Source: Pseudomonadota bacterium
Lineage (GTDB): Bacteria > Pseudomonadota > Gammaproteobacteria > Burkholderiales > Thiobacillaceae
DNA: 5,349 nucleotides
Direction of reading: 5' to 3'
NCBI GenBank assembly: GCA_021791235.1
Contig: JAJYXA010000301.1
Location: forward strand, 1 to 5,349
Shown: in pieces, positions 4,942-5,349 of the stretch
How the letters are laid out: each line of letters opens with the position of its first letter
How positions within the stretch are numbered: position 1 is the first letter of the stretch
Made by a program: the position numbers and the translations under genes
Notes under the pieces: model-generated
The model's database searches: none
The model's input: only the letters and a program-made list of their open reading frames with translations
What the model was told of the DNA's origin: nothing

Positions 4942-5349
4942 ATGATTCTTGCCCACTTCCCCGTTTCCCTGCGCCGCGCCCTCCGCATCATCCAGCTGAT
5001 GCTGCACCTCGCGTGGGGGGTGACATTGGCGGGACTGATCTTCCCTCTGCTCAGCCCCGCCCAGCGCGACCGCCGCATCATGGCCTGGGCCCAACGCCTG
5101 CTGCGGGTGCTCGGCGTGCGACTGAAAGCGGACGTCGCGCCGCGCCTGCCGGGCGGCGCGCTGTTGGTGTGCAATCACGTGTCGTGGCTGGACATTTATC
5201 TGATCTATGCGGCCCAGCGGGTGCATTTCGTGTCCAAAGCCGAAGTGCGCAACTGGCCGGTGGCGGGCTGGCTGGCGCACAAGACCGGCACCCTGTTCAT
5301 CGAACGCGGCCGCCGGGCCGATACCGCGCGCATCAACACCGAAATGCGG
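4942..5349 (+). CDS. olsA: OlsA/PlsC-like 1-acyl-sn-glycerol-3-phosphate acyltransferase family protein, N-terminal part (3' end outside window)
   Basis: The frame is open for 136 codons to the window end. A basic N-terminus with a hydrophobic stretch (about 17-37, IQLMLHLAWGVTLAGLIFPLL) suggests an inner-membrane anchor. The catalytic H-x4-D motif of the PlsC/LPLAT superfamily is NHVSWLD at 78-84 (His79, Asp84). FVSKAEV at 97-103 and GTLFIERGRR at 116-125 are the following substrate-binding blocks. With the OlsB-like gene 58 nt upstream, the likely role is O-acylation of lyso-ornithine lipid by acyl-ACP to give ornithine lipid; OlsA proteins can also acylate lysophosphatidate, so a dual or general PlsC role is possible. 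The ATG at 4942 is chosen as the first ATG in frame before the hydrophobic segment. No ribosome site is visible, and the frame stays open upstream with only a TTG at 4915 as an alternative. The C-terminal part is missing. Confidence 0.87.
   Translation, partial: MILAHFPVSLRRALRIIQLMLHLAWGVTLAGLIFPLLSPAQRDRRIMAWAQRLLRVLGVRLKADVAPRLPGGALLVCNHVSWLDIYLIYAAQRVHFVSKAEVRNWPVAGWLAHKTGTLFIERGRRADTARINTEMR

Overview
The window is GC-rich (roughly two thirds G+C by eye) and tightly packed. Its gene families and codon use fit a betaproteobacterium, perhaps close to Thiobacillus or its relatives. That placement is inference from style and gene content; no rRNA or marker gene is present.

Layout, left to right: (1) the 3' part of a GT4-type glycosyltransferase, cut by the window start. 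(2) A PAP2-family lipid phosphatase, 17 nt downstream and probably co-transcribed. (3) On the minus strand, convergent with the first two, a secreted zinc-dependent phospholipase C-like protein. (4) At the 5' end of that gene, a 269-bp nested-palindromic element (2160-2428). (5) On the plus strand, a PfkB/ribokinase-family sugar or nucleoside kinase with its own TATAAT box. (6) A SlyB/Pcp-type glycine-zipper outer-membrane lipoprotein. (7) An OlsB-like GNAT acyltransferase. (8) The first 136 codons of an OlsA/PlsC-like 1-acylglycerol-phosphate-type acyltransferase, cut by the window end. Genes 7 and 8 look like an ornithine-lipid (or related acyl-amino-acid lipid) pathway. Four or five of the seven genes act on lipids or the envelope.

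The most notable object is the element at 2160-2428. It has 32-bp terminal inverted repeats (28/32 identical). All four mismatches become G-T (G.U) pairs on the + strand. The arms enclose two independent nested hairpin domains, so one strand could fold as a Y. The element lies exactly between the apparent original start codon (ATG AAA GC) of the phospholipase gene and its signal peptide. Removing 267 bp (89 codons), leaving one copy of a flanking GC, restores a textbook signal peptide that ends just before the Trp that acts as a zinc ligand in this family. The element is stop-free in that frame, so the phospholipase frame is lengthened rather than broken. This resembles the behaviour of in-frame palindromic elements such as those known from Rickettsia, but I do not recognise it as any named family.
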